A stretch of 64,000 nt of DNA from Macrotis lagotis (Eukaryota; Chordata; Mammalia; Peramelemorphia; Peramelidae): positions 139,306,108-139,370,107 of the forward strand of contig NC_133658.1 in the NCBI RefSeq assembly GCF_037893015.1. The letters run 5' to 3'. The notes under the pieces were generated by a model that ran no database searches, was not told the DNA's origin, and was given only the letters and a program-made list of their open reading frames with translations. Of this stretch, positions 1-11,859 are shown piece by piece. Position 1 is the first letter of the stretch; each line of letters opens with the position of its first letter. A program made the position numbers and the translations under genes.

Positions 1-2612
1 CTCCCTTTTATTATTAGATTTCTAGAATGAATCATCTGCACCGTCCCCATCAACTTCTCAGTACTGTATGGTTTGCATTCCAGCATGACCACTCTACTAA
101 AATGCCTATTCAAAGGCTGTCAATAATTTCTTCCTGGATTTTTAAATCCAGTGACCTTTTCTACATCTTCCTTTACTTTCTAAAAATTTCAACATTTTTG
201 GTCACTTCTCCACCCCTTCTCCTGGATATCCTTGACTGGTTGTCAAGATATTGCTCTCAACTGATTGTCTTCCTATCCGTCTGAATTCAGCCTCATTTGC
301 CAACCATCACACATCTCCTTCATTCATCCCTAATCTCCTTATAATTATAGCCAATTATACCCATCCAAGCCTCAATCTTGGGTTACTCCCACTGTTACCA
401 CCTTCACTCCTATATACATGCTGCCAAAGGAAGATGGAGAATATCACACAACCATCCCAACAGAATCTACTACACATTTATATTATATAACCCTCAACTA
501 GATTCTCCCAGGCAATCCAATTATACCTTTCTAATCAACTCGCTATCTTGCTGTCCACAGCTGCCCTTCTAAACTTCTCATCCCTCCTCAAATCGTCCAT
601 GATTTCCTGTTCCTCCATTTGCTCAGTTGAAAAACAACTCATATTTTAAAGAAAAAAAATTGAAGGCATTTTTGTGAACTACCTTTTCTCCCCCCACCCA
701 CTTCCTCATCTCCTATCAGATACCTTCTGACACTTCACTCCTGTCCTTCACTCCTGTCTCACAGGATAAGTGGAGTTACTACTTGCCAAAGCTAATTTTT
801 CTACTTATTCAAGAAATCCTATTCCATTCCATCTCCTTCAATAGATTAACCATTCTGTCATCTCCACTCTTTCACTTCTTTTCAGTCTCTCCTTGTCTAT
901 TGGCTCATTCCCTATTCCCTACAAACATACTCATTTGTAACTCATCCTGAACAAACCCCTCTTGATACTTCCATTCCTGCTATCATCCTATATCTCCTTT
1001 GCCCTTTGTACTAAACTCCTCAAAAAAGGTTCTCCACAATAGGGGTCTCCACTTTCTTTCCTCTCATTCTCTTCTTGATCCCTTACAATCCTTTTTCTGA
1101 CTATATCATTCCACCAAAACTACTCTCTCCAAAGTTACTTATCTCTTAGTTGCCATATCCAGTGGGGTTTTTTTTCCCTATCCTTATTCTCTTTGACCTC
1201 TCTATAGCCTTTGATACTGTTGATCACTCCTCCTTGAAACTTTCTTCTAAATTTTTGTTATCATTTTCTCCTGGTTCTCCTCCTACTATCTGATCACTCT
1301 TTCTCTGTTTCTTTGCTAGATTCTTCCAGATCATGTCCAATAACCGTGAATGTCCCTTAGGATTCTATCCTGGGCCCCTTTGCACTTAGTGATTTCATAA
1401 ACTGGTATAAATCCATATTAAATCCAATTATTATCTTTATGATTCTCAAAACTGTCTAATTTGCCCCAAACTTTCTGTTGACCTCTAATCTTGCATCTCC
1501 AACTGCATTTCAGACATTTCAAACTGGATATCCAATTGACACCTTAAACTTAACTTATCTAAAACATTGCAAAAAGCAAAAATAATAATAATTACAATAA
1601 TAATATAGGGGCAGCTAAGTGGCTCAGCTCTGGAGTCAGAAGAATCTGAGCGGTAATCTGGCCTCAGACACTTAGTCATTACCTAGCTGTGTGATATTGG
1701 GCAAGTCACTTAACCTTATTGGCTTGCAAAAATCAAAAAATTAATTAAACAAATAAATAAAATAACTTATCCAAAACAGAACTCATTTTTTTTCCCATAA
1801 ATCCTCCCACCCATTGCCTATTACTTCAAGGGCAACACTGTCTTCCTAATCCCTGAGGCTCTCAATCTAGGAATCAACCTAGACTCCTTACTATTTCTCA
1901 TCCCCAAGGTCTTGTCAACATTTATGGATTTTACCTTTACAATATCTCTAATCCCTCTTCTCTCTGGTGCAGGCCCCTATCACCTTATGCCTTGCTTTCT
2001 GCAATAGCCTGCAGGTAGGGCTGCCTTCCTCAAATCTCTCCCCACTCCAGTCCATCCTTCATTTATCCACCAAAGTGATTTTCCTAAAGTTCAGGTCTGA
2101 TCATGTCACCTTTCTATTCAAAAAACTCCAGTTTCCCTGTTGCCTCCAGAAACAAATACAAAATGCTCTTAAAAGCCCTTCATAAACTCCTACTTTTCCA
2201 ATCTTCTTAAATCTTATTTCTTGCCAAGAACTCTTTGATCCAATAACACTAGATTCCTGGTTGTTCCATGAACAAGACCCTCAATCTCTCAGTTCAGAAC
2301 ATTTTCTCTGGCTGTGTCCCAAGTCCGGAATGTTCTCCCTTCCCCACTCTATTACTGACTCCCTTGGGTTTTTTTAAATCCCTGATAAAATCTACCTTCA
2401 CAACTCTAAAAAAACTTCCCAAATCCTTCTTAATTTCAGTGCCTTGCCTCTGCTAATTATTTCCTATTTACTCTGTATATAACTTGCTTTGCATATATTT
2501 GTTGATATGTAAGCTCCCATTAGGGGTTAGAGGGCAGATTGTCTTTTGTCACTTCTTGAATCTGTGTATGGCACCTATTGCTTAATAAAAGTCTATTGAT
2601 TGATTGATGATG
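1..2612 (+). mobile_element. L2-like LINE (CR1 clade), degenerate ORF2
   Basis: A long decayed LINE in sense orientation. Around 1207-1232 the remnant reverse transcriptase reads A-F-D-T-V-D-H, the conserved RT block of L2/CR1 elements, and the text from about 380 to 2560 follows the marsupial L2-like consensus as I remember it. The element ends with the usual 'gtaagctcc...gagggcag...cttaataaa...ttgattgattga' tail at 2508-2610. Many stops and frameshifts make it non-coding, and the 60-85-codon frames inside it are remnants. A SINE interrupts it at 1567-1762. The first 230 bases are the weakest part of the assignment. Confidence 0.75.
1567..1762 (+). mobile_element. tRNA-derived CORE-SINE inserted in L2
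   Basis: The SINE body (ggggcagctaagtggctcag ... ttggcttgcaaaaatc) runs from 1608 to about 1741. A 16-bp target-site duplication with one mismatch flanks it at 1551-1566 and 1763-1778, and the host L2 reads on after it. The SINE is therefore younger than the LINE. Confidence 0.8.
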
Positions 2613-2639
2613 CTCTGCCTTGGATAACCTATCTCATCA

Positions 2640-2895
2640 ATTGCTGTGTATCCAATTATAATATCTATAATAATAACTAACATTAATATAGCATTTTAAG
2701 GCTTACAAAGCACTTTACAAGGGAATATTATCTCACTTTATCTTCACAACAACCCTGGAAAATAGGTGATATTATTATCCCTATTTTATAGATAAGAAAA
2801 GTGAAGCAAGCAGAGTTTAAGTGACTTTCCCAGGGTCATGTTGTTAGTATCTAAGACTCAAATGCAGTCTTCCTAATTCCAAGTATGGCACTTCA
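2640..2895 (-). mobile_element. MIR-type CORE-SINE fragment
   Basis: Recognised by 'cttacaaagcactttacaa', 'ttatccctattttatagat' and 'gtgactttcccagggtca', which are MIR core and tail blocks in reverse orientation. The copy is old and diverged. Confidence 0.75.
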
Positions 2896-2949
2896 AAAGA
2901 TTTTCCAGTAATACAGCTAGGTAACTGGGAAGACAGTGATGTCATCTAT

Positions 2950-3675
2950 AATATCTCACCTTTTTCCTTGCTCCACTGTCACAAACCTACTCATTACTAT
3001 TCACCTAATTGCAATCTCTGCCTCTACTTCCTCCTTTCCAATCTCTATCTATTTCACTCAGCTGCCAAAATATTCTTACTGAGACATAGGTTTGAATAAG
3101 TCATTGAACAGATAACAAGTCTTCCATTGCTCCCTAAACCTAACATTCAGACCTTCCACAATCTGACTCCAATCTGTATCTCCAGGCTTATTTTTCATAT
3201 TCTATCCCTTCACAAACTACATTCCAGCCCACATACCAGTATTTATTACCCCCCAAACTCAGTATGCAATCTCTTACCTACAGGCATTTGTATTATATGC
3301 TTCCTCCTTAATTCTATCTTCTTCCTTCAGGATTCAACTCAGATGCCACCTCCTTAAAATAGCTTTCCCAAATACTCCAAGTTATTAATGTTCCTTCCCT
3401 TCTGAGATACATAATGCTGTAATGTCTAGTTTCTTCTTTGTTCCACTTCATTTTAGTAAAATGTATTCTCCTTAAAAGAAGGATCTTTGTTGTTGTTGCT
3501 GTTAATCCCTCATTTTTGAAGAAGACCAATGACAGGGTGATGATGTGCCTTGCTCATGAATTGGATTTAAATGAGGCATATCTCTGTGTATCTGCAATTG
3601 TGTGTAAAAATGGGCCAAGCACATCTGGTCATAGCCGTCATTGAAAACACTTTATGCTTAATAAATGTTTACTAA
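2950..3675 (+). mobile_element. L2-like LINE 3' part, interrupted
   Basis: L2-like ORF2 C-terminal and 3' sequence ('ttccacaatctgactccaatc', 'caactcagatgccacctcc'). The tail (cttaataaatgtttactaaa, about 3657-3677) lies beyond a different repeat inserted at about 3488-3650. Confidence 0.6.
3488..3650 (+). mobile_element. Unclassified marsupial interspersed repeat
   Basis: Starts with a (GTT)-rich run and continues with 'gaagaagaccaatgacaggg' and 'gaattggatttaaatgagg'. I recognise these as a recurrent marsupial repeat whose class name I cannot give with certainty. It splits the L2 tail. Confidence 0.5.
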
Positions 3676-3759
3676 AGTTGTATATAGAATCCTGGACATA
3701 CTTTTAAGTGAGTTCAGAATTTTATTGGCCACTTTCATTCCAGTTCCATAACTTTCAAG

Positions 3760-4160
3760 AAAAGTTGGCTCCAGAAACCCAAAGACTGAAATAATCGAAT
3801 ATACTCTCTCCCTACTATATATCATCATTCCACTTCCTATGAATCTTCCCTACTCTTTATTGTATGTTCAATACAAAGTTCTTGAATTCAAACTATTCCT
3901 AACTGCCTTTGGATCTTCCCCTGCCCAACTCTCCTTCTCTAGACACACCTGCTACAGAGTAGTAGGAAAAGTAGTGGAAACTGTGAGGGGAAACTGTGTC
4001 AGGCTATTTACAAACCTTAAATGCTACCTATAGTATCCATGTGACTTAGATAAAGCACTTCCTTTCCCTGAGTTTCATTCCCAAAATGAAGGACAATCTA
4101 CACTAAATGGTCTCTTCAGTCTCTTCCAGTTCTAAATCCTATGATCCCATATATTCCAAA
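3760..4160 (+). mobile_element. L2-like fragment followed by MIR-like 3' end
   Basis: The interval 3830-3950 resembles L2 ORF2 C-terminal text. The interval 4035-4150 matches the MIR family 3' end ('ggtctcttcagtctcttcc', 'agttctaaatcctatgatcc'). Both parts are diverged. Confidence 0.5.
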
Positions 4161-4199
4161 GAAAATTTAATCTCTTGTTGCTATTTCTAAAGATCTCCT

Positions 4200-4358
4200 T
4201 CCTTCACTTCTTTCTTTTCTTTCTACTTTACTTTCAGTTTATCTTTCTTTTCTTTCTTCCTTCCTGCATTCCTATCTTTCTTTTTTGCTTCCTTTCTTTT
4301 TTCTTTCCTCCCTCACTCTTTTTCTTTCTTCCCTCCTTCCTTTTCCCATAGCTTTTTT
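4200..4358. repeat. CT-rich low-complexity tract
   Basis: Interspersed TTTC/TTCC/CTTT units, imperfect throughout. The Lys/Arg/Glu-rich antisense frame over it is an artefact of composition. Confidence 0.85.
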
Positions 4359-4520
4359 CTTTTCTTTTTTTTTTTTGGTTTTTGCAAGGCAATGGGGTTA
4401 AGTGGTTTGCCCAAAGCCACACAGCAAGGTAATTATTAAGTGTTTGAGGTTGGATTTGAACTCAGGTACTCCTGACTCCTGGGCCAATGCTCTACCCACT
4501 GCCACCTAGTGACCCCTACC
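4359..4520 (-). mobile_element. Marsupial CORE-SINE (MAR1-like)
   Basis: A poly(T) start followed by 'ggtttttgcaaggcaatggg', 'cacacagcaaggtaattatt' and 'ctacccactgccacctagtg'. This is the standard reverse-orientation form of the abundant young SINE of this genome. Confidence 0.85.
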
Positions 4521-4904
4521 TTAGCTTTTAAAGAAAGGATTAGGAGATATTGAATCCCTAGTATTCGCTCATTATCCCATATTCCAGACACTTCCCTAAG
4601 ATAATGTTTCCTCTGAGAGGTGAGGTAGGGTTCCTAATGTTTAAAAAAAAAAAAACTTTAATTGACTGTATAAAGCAGAACCATAATATGTCCTTGTGCT
4701 GAAATCCTGAAAGAGGGTAAGGTGGGACAGGAAAGCTGAAGAGGTAGAGCAGGAAAAGTTGAAATGAAAGAAAATGAAAAGTACTTTTAGCTCAAACTTG
4801 AGATCTGGTTAGAGTCAGAGAAGAGGTAGGAAAGTCTACCCAGAATAAAGGAAGCTCCTTAAGGAAAAAAGACTATTTCACTTTTGTGACCCCATAGCAG
4901 ATAG

Positions 4905-5192
4905 CAAGTGTTTAATAATCCTTGATGGAGAAGGAATCAATATTTATTAAATTCTTCCTAGGGACTGTAAAAGTACTTTAAAAATATCACTGCATTTTAT
5001 CCTTATAATTCTTCTAAGTAGATACTAGTATTATCATTATTCTCATTTTAGAGTTAAAGAACCTGAGTCAGACTTTGCTTTGACTTTGCTCAGAATCAAA
5101 CAGCAATTAAGAGTTTGAGACCAGATTTGAACTCAGGTCTTTCTGACTCCATGTCACATATTCTATCACCGCAGTACCTAGCTGCTCACTGT
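4905..5192 (-). mobile_element. MIR-type CORE-SINE
   Basis: Blocks such as 'atttattaaattcttcc', 'gtactttaaaaatatcactg' and 'agatttgaactcaggtcttt' follow the MIR core in reverse orientation, ending in 'cagtacctagctgctc'. Confidence 0.75.
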
Positions 5193-5229
5193 CTGAGTTG
5201 AATTAAATTCCTCCTTCTCTATTGAGAAT

Positions 5230-5960
5230 ACAGTTTCTTTACCTATTTCGTGACAAGAACCCCCTCCTCAGAATAATATTTTTGAGTATATAAAATAAAA
5301 TATAGAAGATTGCAAAGGAAATCAAATAAAGAAAAATTCAATCTGTATACAGGAAGCCTGCAAACACATGAAATCTAGTTGTGCAATAATAACCATAGTA
5401 ATTTCAAAGTAATGGTGAGTATAAATGATATTTCTAGATGTATGCTATAACTGTAATATGATAGGGAAATATCTGTGATTTCTGTTGGTGACAAAGGCAC
5501 AAATATTGTTAACACTACTGTGTTTTGTTGCTTATATCCATAATTGAAAAAAATGCTAAACTTCAGTTAGAGATTGATGAAAGCAAATATGTACATTTTT
5601 TCCCTAAGTTCATGGACCCTATCCTAAAACCTATCTATCCAAGGATTCCATGATCTATTCTAGAGGAACAGAAAAGGTATTTGCAGAGGAGAAACCTGTT
5701 GGATAAAGCAATACTACTTTTGACCACTCTACAGGTCTCTGATACAAAGCATGCTTCACTAAACTGAGTTGATAATGGTCCATGATGATATCCTTAATGT
5801 GTTACCTGGGTTTCTCATTGCCTCAACATTTGGGGGGGGGGGGGAATCAGAGAGTGATAAAATAAAGTGGGAAGAAGGAGGCCGCTGTGTTTATTTTAAT
5901 GGAAAGGAGAGAGGGTAACTGAATGAGGAAGGGGAGTACAGTTCAAATATGTTGCCATCT
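5230..5960. other. No gene recognised; AT-rich single-copy-like DNA
   Basis: No open frame, RNA gene or confident repeat is visible. A run of 14 G lies at about 5831-5844. The stretch near 5600-5640 ('gttcatggaccctatcc') vaguely resembles an old interspersed repeat. Confidence 0.5.
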
Positions 5961-6159
5961 CCTGCAAATATTCATTCATTCAGCAATCATTAATTAAATC
6001 ATTACTGTACAAAAAAGAACTATTCTAGGTGCTGGAGAAAAATAAAAAATAAATAAGATGTGGTTTTTTAGTAATAATATTTCAAGAAACTGTTATTCCC
6101 TCAGTGGAGTTATTATCTCCACCAAAGTAAATCAGAACCCTTTTACTTGTCAGCCATAA

Positions 6160-6432
6160 GCAATAAGCATTTATTAAGCATTTACTAGGTTCCAGATATT
6201 ATGCTAAGGGATAGAGATACAAAACAAGGCAAAAAAAAATGTCCTTGCTCTCAAGGAGCTCACTATCTAATAGAGGAGATAATATGTAAATAACTATGGA
6301 CAAACAAGCTATATATATAATCAACAGAGGGAAGGTACTAGAATTAAAAGGGATAGGAAAAAGGCTTCTTTTTAGGTGGGACTTGAAGGAAGCCAGGGAA
6401 GCAGGAAAGTAGAAGAGAGATAAAAGGATCAT
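6160..6432 (-). mobile_element. L2-like LINE 3' end
   Basis: This is the reverse complement of the L2-like tail: 'gcatttattaagcatttact' starts the 3' end, followed by 'ctcaaggagctcactatct', 'cagagggaaggtactagaat' and 'gggacttgaaggaagccagg'. These blocks are, in reverse, the end of ORF2 and the 3' tail seen in sense at 1-2612. Confidence 0.75.
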
Positions 6433-6683
6433 TTATAAAAGTTAAAGGATCTTCTTAAGTTGCTATGGTTAGAAAAGGTGTCTTCCTTCAGCCAACCTTG
6501 AATTCTCTGGGGGTTCAGTTTTAGAATCACAAATTGTCCCCAGGTCCACCCTGAAAAGCCCTTACTGAGTTTGTTTAATACTGGTTTCATCTTCAAGAGT
6601 TCAGGGTCATCTGCCACCAGGATAGTAAAGAAATAACAAATTTCACAGTAATGACAAATGAGATTTATAAAGTGGGAGCAGCT

Positions 6684-6825
6684 AAGTGGTGCAGTGAATA
6701 GAGTACTGAACCTGGAGTCAGAAGGACCTGAGTTCAAATCTGAACTCAGAAATGTAATAATTAACTATCTGTGTAACCTTGAGCAAGTCGATTAACCCCA
6801 TTTCCTTGCAAAAAAAAAAAAACAA
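6684..6825 (+). mobile_element. Marsupial CORE-SINE (MAR1-like)
   Basis: 'gcagctaagtggtgcagtga', 'cctggagtcagaaggacctg' and a 3' 'ccttgcaaaaaaaaaa' tail. 'agatttataaa' before it and 'agttttataaa' after it may be a weak target-site duplication inside an older MIR. Confidence 0.8.
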
Positions 6826-7013
6826 CCAGAGTTTTATAAAAATATATTGGCATTTACAAAGCAGTTTATATCTGTTATTTCATCCAATTTGTCTACAATA
6901 GTCCTTTGAAGTTGGCAGCAATATGGGAAATGGAAAGGGTGCAAATTTAAGACTCTTCATTTCCAAGCTGTTGTGACCATGGGTAAGATTTGTCACCTCA
7001 ATCTTCCTACTTT

Positions 7014-7168
7014 TCTTTTCTTTTCTTTTTTTGCAGGGCAATTGAGATTAAGTGACTTGCCCAGGGTCACATAGCTAGTGTCACATGTCTGCAGTCACAT
7101 TTGAACTCAAGTCCTTCTGACTCCAGGGTCACTGTTCTATAAGGCACCTAGCTGCACCTAATTTTCTA
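7014..7168 (-). mobile_element. CORE-SINE
   Basis: T-rich start, then 'ttgcagggcaattgagatta', 'gtgacttgcccagggtcaca' and 'ctataaggcacctagctgca'. Reverse orientation, diverged. Confidence 0.75.
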
Positions 7169-7479
7169 ACTTTTAAAAAGAACATAATATTTGCACTGCC
7201 TCCCTCTCACAGCCATAGTAAACTGTAACATTGGTATGCTAGAGATAATTATAGAGACTATTGAAAGCTGATTGTTAAATTTTCAGTGTGAACATATACA
7301 TCAAGAAAATTAACAAACACTACAATTCAGGGTTTGATTTAGGCATAAGAAAGTGATGGTGATGAATAATATTGCAGATTAAATTCAAAAGTGGGTCAGG
7401 CATGCAATTTTTCCCTTTGGAGAGCCAGTTTGTTATAACTATTTACCAGCATACCCTTGACTATATAAAAGTGATTAAG

Positions 7480-7645
7480 ATAATAGTGATAATGATGATA
7501 ATGGTGGGGGCTAGCTTTCAGTTGAGGAATCTGAGGTTTAATGAGATTAAAGGACTAATCCAAGGTCACACAATGGTCAACTGTCAGGACCAAACACAAG
7601 CAATCAGGTCCCAAATCTACTGTTTTATTTATTATACAACTGCCC
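7480..7645 (-). mobile_element. MIR-type CORE-SINE fragment
   Basis: 'gaggaatctgaggtttaatg', 'ccaaggtcacacaatgg' and 'ttattatacaactgcccta' match the MIR core in reverse. The 100-codon frame that crosses it is not a gene. Confidence 0.65.
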
Positions 7646-7937
7646 TACCAGGAAAAAAAAAAGTTTTCTTGTAAATGAACCCATCTGTACACTGTCAAAC
7701 AGGACATACCCAAATATAGATAAAAGACTTATTTGGGACTTTAAAAAAAAACAATGCCTTTAATTTTGAAAAAAAAATTTATTGAATTTAAACAGTGAGT
7801 TTTAAGTTAGTCTTAAAACCCTCATTTTTTTTATTGACTTAATAGACTGAATTAGTGAACAATGAAACTAATTAAAAACACTCACTAAATTAAAAAAACC
7901 ACTGAAACTTTTATTAACTTCATTGGTTTGGAATTCA

Positions 7938-7942
7938 GTGTG

Positions 7943-7973
<31 letters not shown>

Positions 7974-8078
7974 CTGTGTCTGTGTGTCTGTGTGTGTCTG
8001 TGTCTGTGTGTGTGTGTCTGTCTCTGTGTCTGTGTGTGTCTGTGTGTGTGTGTGTGTTTGTGTCTGTGTGTGTGTGTT
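7938..8078. repeat. (TG)n / (TGTC) microsatellite
   Basis: About 140 bp of alternating TG with TGTC and TGTT interruptions. The Val/Cys and His/Thr repeat frames on the two strands are composition artefacts. Confidence 0.95.
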
Positions 8079-8311
8079 TAAACAAACTAAGGTTTGTTAT
8101 TGGACTTTTATTGGTTTATGAAAAGGGATGGGGAGGGGAGTTACTGGAGAAGGAAGAAACAAAGTCTCCTGATCAAGTCTCCTGACAAGATCACGAGTGT
8201 GTCAGAGATTGCAAAAGATTGGGAGACAATGTTATAACACTTACCAGTCAAGAATGATGTCTACCCTACACAGCCTAAAAATGGAAAGTAGAGATAAGAA
8301 TTGGGGTTGTG

Positions 8312-8545
8312 GGAATGGTTCTGCTAGGTGGAATAACAGAGAGAGCTCTGGGCCTGGAGTCAAGTCCTCTGTTCAAATCCAACTTCAGATACCAACTACC
8401 TGTGAGACCCTAGACAAATCATTTAAGCTCTCATTTCCTCATCTGTAAAATGGGAATAATAAGAACTCCTACCTCCCTGAGTCTTTGTGAAGATCAGTGA
8501 TATTTGTAAGCACTTAGCAAAGTATCTAGGACATAGTAAGTCAAA
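8312..8545 (+). mobile_element. MIR/MAR1-type CORE-SINE
   Basis: Head 'tgctaggtggaataacagag', middle 'cctggagtcaagtcctctg', core 'tcatttcctcatctgtaaaa' and 3' part 'agcacttagcaaagtatcta', in sense orientation and nearly full length. Confidence 0.8.
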
Positions 8546-8548
8546 TTA

Positions 8549-8594
8549 TTACTATTAGTATTAGTATTAGTATTAGTATTAGTATTAGTATTTT
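8549..8594. repeat. (TATTAG)n hexanucleotide repeat
   Basis: About seven copies of TATTAG at the 3' end of the preceding SINE, probably grown from its tail. Confidence 0.9.
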
Positions 8595-8599
8595 TGAAA

Positions 8600-9350
8600 A
8601 TAGATATTCAGATGATTTGGGCATCTCTTTATTCTATCTACTCTCTTCTCTTTTCCACCCTACTAACTCTTCCATGTAATTTGCTTCTTTATTTATGGGA
8701 AAGGGAGGTGAGTTATCCAAACTAGCTTTTTATATGAATCAAATTGGTCAAAGAACTGCTCATTCTCAATGTTAGGCACAAAGAGAAAAAATGTAATTAA
8801 TTCAAGTTTAGTGTATTGGGAGAGCTCCAAAGCTTTGCCCTAGCTCAAAGGAAAAAAAGGAAATTTCCCTTCTCATTCCTTCCCCACCCCCAAAAAAAAA
8901 GGAAATTCTCCTTCCAGTGCCTTGGATCAGAGGTAGATTAAAAGGAAAGGGAAAGTCTAAACCCACATTACATTACAGAGAAAACACTTCTTGAACTGGG
9001 TTCTGATTGTCTCCTGAGGGTAGTCTTATGCCCTACAACTAGTATGTAAACTGCTTGAGGTCATACTATTTTTGCTTCAAAACTTCAACTTCTCACTAAA
9101 AAAAAAAAAACCTTCAACTTCTAAGATCTGTGCTTTGGCCACTATGCATAATCATCCCATGATCCCCCTACCTCAAGAGATGGTTTTATGAATTCCCCCC
9201 CCCAAAAAAAAAATACATAACCTGGTTTCTGGTGATCAGACTTGTAATGAAAAGCTTCTCCATACATTAGTTGGTCACCTGAAAAGAGATTTCAATGAGT
9301 TCATATTTCCAAATCAGTTACATAATACCATAGTTGGAAGGGGATTCAAA
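8600..9350. other. No gene or clear repeat
   Basis: AT-rich sequence without a credible open frame. Short A runs lie near 8890, 9100 and 9210. I see no RNA gene. Confidence 0.5.
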
Positions 9351-9429
9351 AATACCTAATACAACTCAGATCTGAATTAATAAATAATAATAATAATAAT
9401 AATTAACATTTACATAGAATACTCTTTAT

Positions 9430-10165
9430 ACCATACCTAAAAAAGAGACCAGTCAGCCTTAGCTTGTGGGCATGGAGTGAGGGGGTCTTATTATGAGGCT
9501 TCCTCAATTCAATCATCCAGGCTAATATCAGAAGTGATAACTGACACCTTCTAGCTATTTAAATGGGGTGACAGAATGAAGAATAACTCACCCTTCCTTT
9601 ACTTGGTTCCAGTCTATATGGGAATGGTCCCCAACATGGGGTAACTATCTAGCATGAGTAGGGCAGGACCCCTTGGATTGAAAATTATGGTTCCCCAGTG
9701 AGCCCTATGGAATTCAGTTTGAGTATGAACTTTCTATTCATTAAAGAGAGAGGAGCCCCCAGTTCAAAAATAACTCTTTCCTTAGAAAAAGGATCTGACC
9801 TCCAATGACCCAGCAGACCTTAGAATGTGGTTAATATATTGCTTCACCCTCCAGGGAGGGGGTGAGAAATAACCTTGGAATCTAACAAACAGAAACATGA
9901 CTAGAAGCATGTGGCCTAACTTGACCAGCAATAAATAGGAAGGGCTTTAAGATACAGGTCCTCTGGATTGTTTCTTTTGACCTTGTTCTGTTCCTTTCCA
10001 GTCTTTCAAAAAGGACACCCATTTCTTCATGTTTCTGCACCAGTCTCTACTCCTTTTCCTCAAGGGCTATAGTTTTTCCTCTTTCAAACTTCTCTTCACT
10101 TCTGGAAGTAGCTAGTGGCTCCACAACATGATGAGGAACAAAGGCTACTCTTCTGGCTGACAGAT
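9430..10165. other. Unassigned; possibly a decayed LTR-like repeat
   Basis: No open frame. 'cagcaataaatagg' near 9927, a pyrimidine-rich stretch at 9985-10110, and a continuation beyond the SINE at 10,185 ('ctttaacttgtgg') faintly recall the end of a retroviral LTR. I cannot find paired LTRs, a primer-binding site or coding remnants, so this is only a suggestion. Confidence 0.2.
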
Positions 10166-10184
10166 AAACAACCAATAGACTTTA

Positions 10185-10345
10185 CTCTTATTTTTTTTTT
10201 AGGTTTTTTGTAAGGCAAACAGGGTTAAGTGGCTTGCCCAAGGCCACATGGCTAGGTAATGATTAAGTGTCTGAGACCGGATTTGAACCCAGGTACTCCT
10301 GACTCTAGGGCCGGTGCTTTATCCACTACACCACCTAGCTGCCCC
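10185..10345 (-). mobile_element. Young CORE-SINE with perfect TSD
   Basis: A complete reverse-orientation SINE. It is flanked by a perfect 15-bp target-site duplication, aaccaatagacttta, at 10,170-10,184 and 10,346-10,360. Its text is almost the same as the copy at about 18,498-18,668, so both belong to a recently active subfamily. Confidence 0.9.
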
Positions 10346-10399
10346 AACCAATAGACTTTAACTTGTGGTTGCAGCTACTAATGGATCGATGTCATATTA

Positions 10400-11047
10400 A
10401 AGGGAGGGTTCTACTAAAGTGCCCTAGAAATTTGTCCTGGACCTTGAGCTATTTAATCCTTTAGCCAGTGACTTGTATAAATAAGTACATAGGAGTTATA
10501 CTTATTCCATTTACAGATGGCACAAAATTAGGAGGAAGAACTAATAGGTTGGATTAGAGATTTAGAATCCCAAATCTGAATAGGCTAGAATGTTGGGCTC
10601 ATAGGGATTAATGTAAAGTCTTGCATTTGAATTTTAAAAAATAAAATATATATGCATAAGACTGGGGGAAGTATGGTTAGAAAGAAGTTTATCTGGAAAA
10701 TATGTGTGGATTTTAGCAGATTGTAAACTGTAAGTCAACAGTATGATATGGTAGTCAAAAATATTCAGCAATGTGATCTTCTGCAAAATTGAGAGGTAAT
10801 AGCTACTAGGAACAGGGAGTTGATACATCTAGTGTACTCTTCCCTGGCTAGATACATCTGGATTATTGTGTTCAGTCTGGGAAGGACATCGATAAGTTGA
10901 AGAAGATCCAGAGAGTTATTCCAGTTGCAAAAGGCTTTAAACTGGTGCAAATTTAGTCTGGGGAAGAGGAAACGTGAAAGGATGGATAGAAAGAGGAGAA
11001 ATTTATAGCTGTATTCAAGGATTTCACGGGCTGTCATATAGGAGAGA
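10400..11047 (+). mobile_element. CR1/L3-type LINE, RT C-terminal remnant
   Basis: Around 10,510-10,545 the frame reads F-T-D-G-T-K-L-G-G, the decayed F-A-D-D-T-K-L-G-G catalytic block of CR1-clade reverse transcriptases. Downstream text ('aaagtcttgcatttgaa', 'attattgtgttcagtctggg') follows the same element. Stops and indels are frequent. Confidence 0.7.
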
Positions 11048-11050
11048 GAT

Positions 11051-11287
11051 TTTGTTGTTCAGTCTTTTCAGTTATATCCCAGCCTCCCAGACCCCATTTA
11101 CGATTTTCTTGGTAAAGATACTGGAGTGGTTTGCTTCTATTTCCTTTGCCAGTAGATCCATTTTGTCAGGCAAGCAAAGGTTAGGTACTTGAACAGGGTC
11201 ATGAAGCTAAGAAGTGTTTGAGGTTGTATTTGAAATCAGTCTTCCTGAATCCAAGGTCTAGCTATTTGAATGAGCAGCTGCCTCTAG
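11051..11287 (-). mobile_element. MAR1-like CORE-SINE, near full length
   Basis: 'tgttgttcagtcttttcagt', 'gtaaagatactggagtggtt' and 'atgagcagctgcctc' match the long MAR1 form in reverse orientation. It lies directly against the CR1/L3 fragment. Confidence 0.75.
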
Positions 11288-11374
11288 AAAAAATGATTAA
11301 ACTCATTCTATTTGATCTCAGAGGGCAGAGCTGGGGGTAATAGGCAGAAGCGGTCAAAAGGTGATTGCTGGCTC

Positions 11375-11535
11375 ATGCCATCAATCAATCACTCAATCTG
11401 CATTTATTAAGAGTCTCTGTGCCAAGCAAGCTCTGATTGGTACCAAGGCTGTAAAGACAAAAAGGCAACAAGTTCTTGGCCTCAGAGAGCTTACATTTCT
11501 TTCTTCTGGAGCTTACTTTCTCTTTAAGAGAGAAA
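11375..11535 (-). mobile_element. L2-like LINE 3' end fragment
   Basis: 'atcaatcaatcactcaatct', 'gcatttattaagagtctctg' and 'ggcctcagagagcttacatt' are the reverse complement of the L2-like 3' tail. Confidence 0.6.
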
Positions 11536-11859
11536 AATCAGAGAAAATGGGTTCTGTCATTGAATTTGTACCCCCAATCTGTCACAATCTTCTTGTCACT
11601 GATCTGGAAGCTGCATTCTACAAAATAACCCTATAGTTTTGTTCAAGAATGAGAGGTATTTAATGGGAACCATAAAACACATAGACTATAGGGAAAATTA
11701 TTATTAGCTTAGTAACAACCCTATAAATTTAGTATAAATTGAGACCTATCAAGCACATGGATCACCAGGGGAAATTCCTGGCTCAGTACAAATATGCAAT
11801 TCTGTAAAAAATAATTCCTATATAATGAAAATAGAAGCCTTAACAGTAATCCTCTGCCC

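Noticed and set aside
7938-8078. Regularly spaced TG/TGTC units resembling an ordered repeat array
   Set aside because: Simple microsatellite with no distinct spacers; not a CRISPR-like or satellite array.
9430-10380. Possible endogenous retroviral LTR
   Set aside because: Only a polyadenylation-like hexamer and a vague end-like motif; no partner LTR, primer-binding site or coding remnant nearby, so kept only as a low-confidence note.
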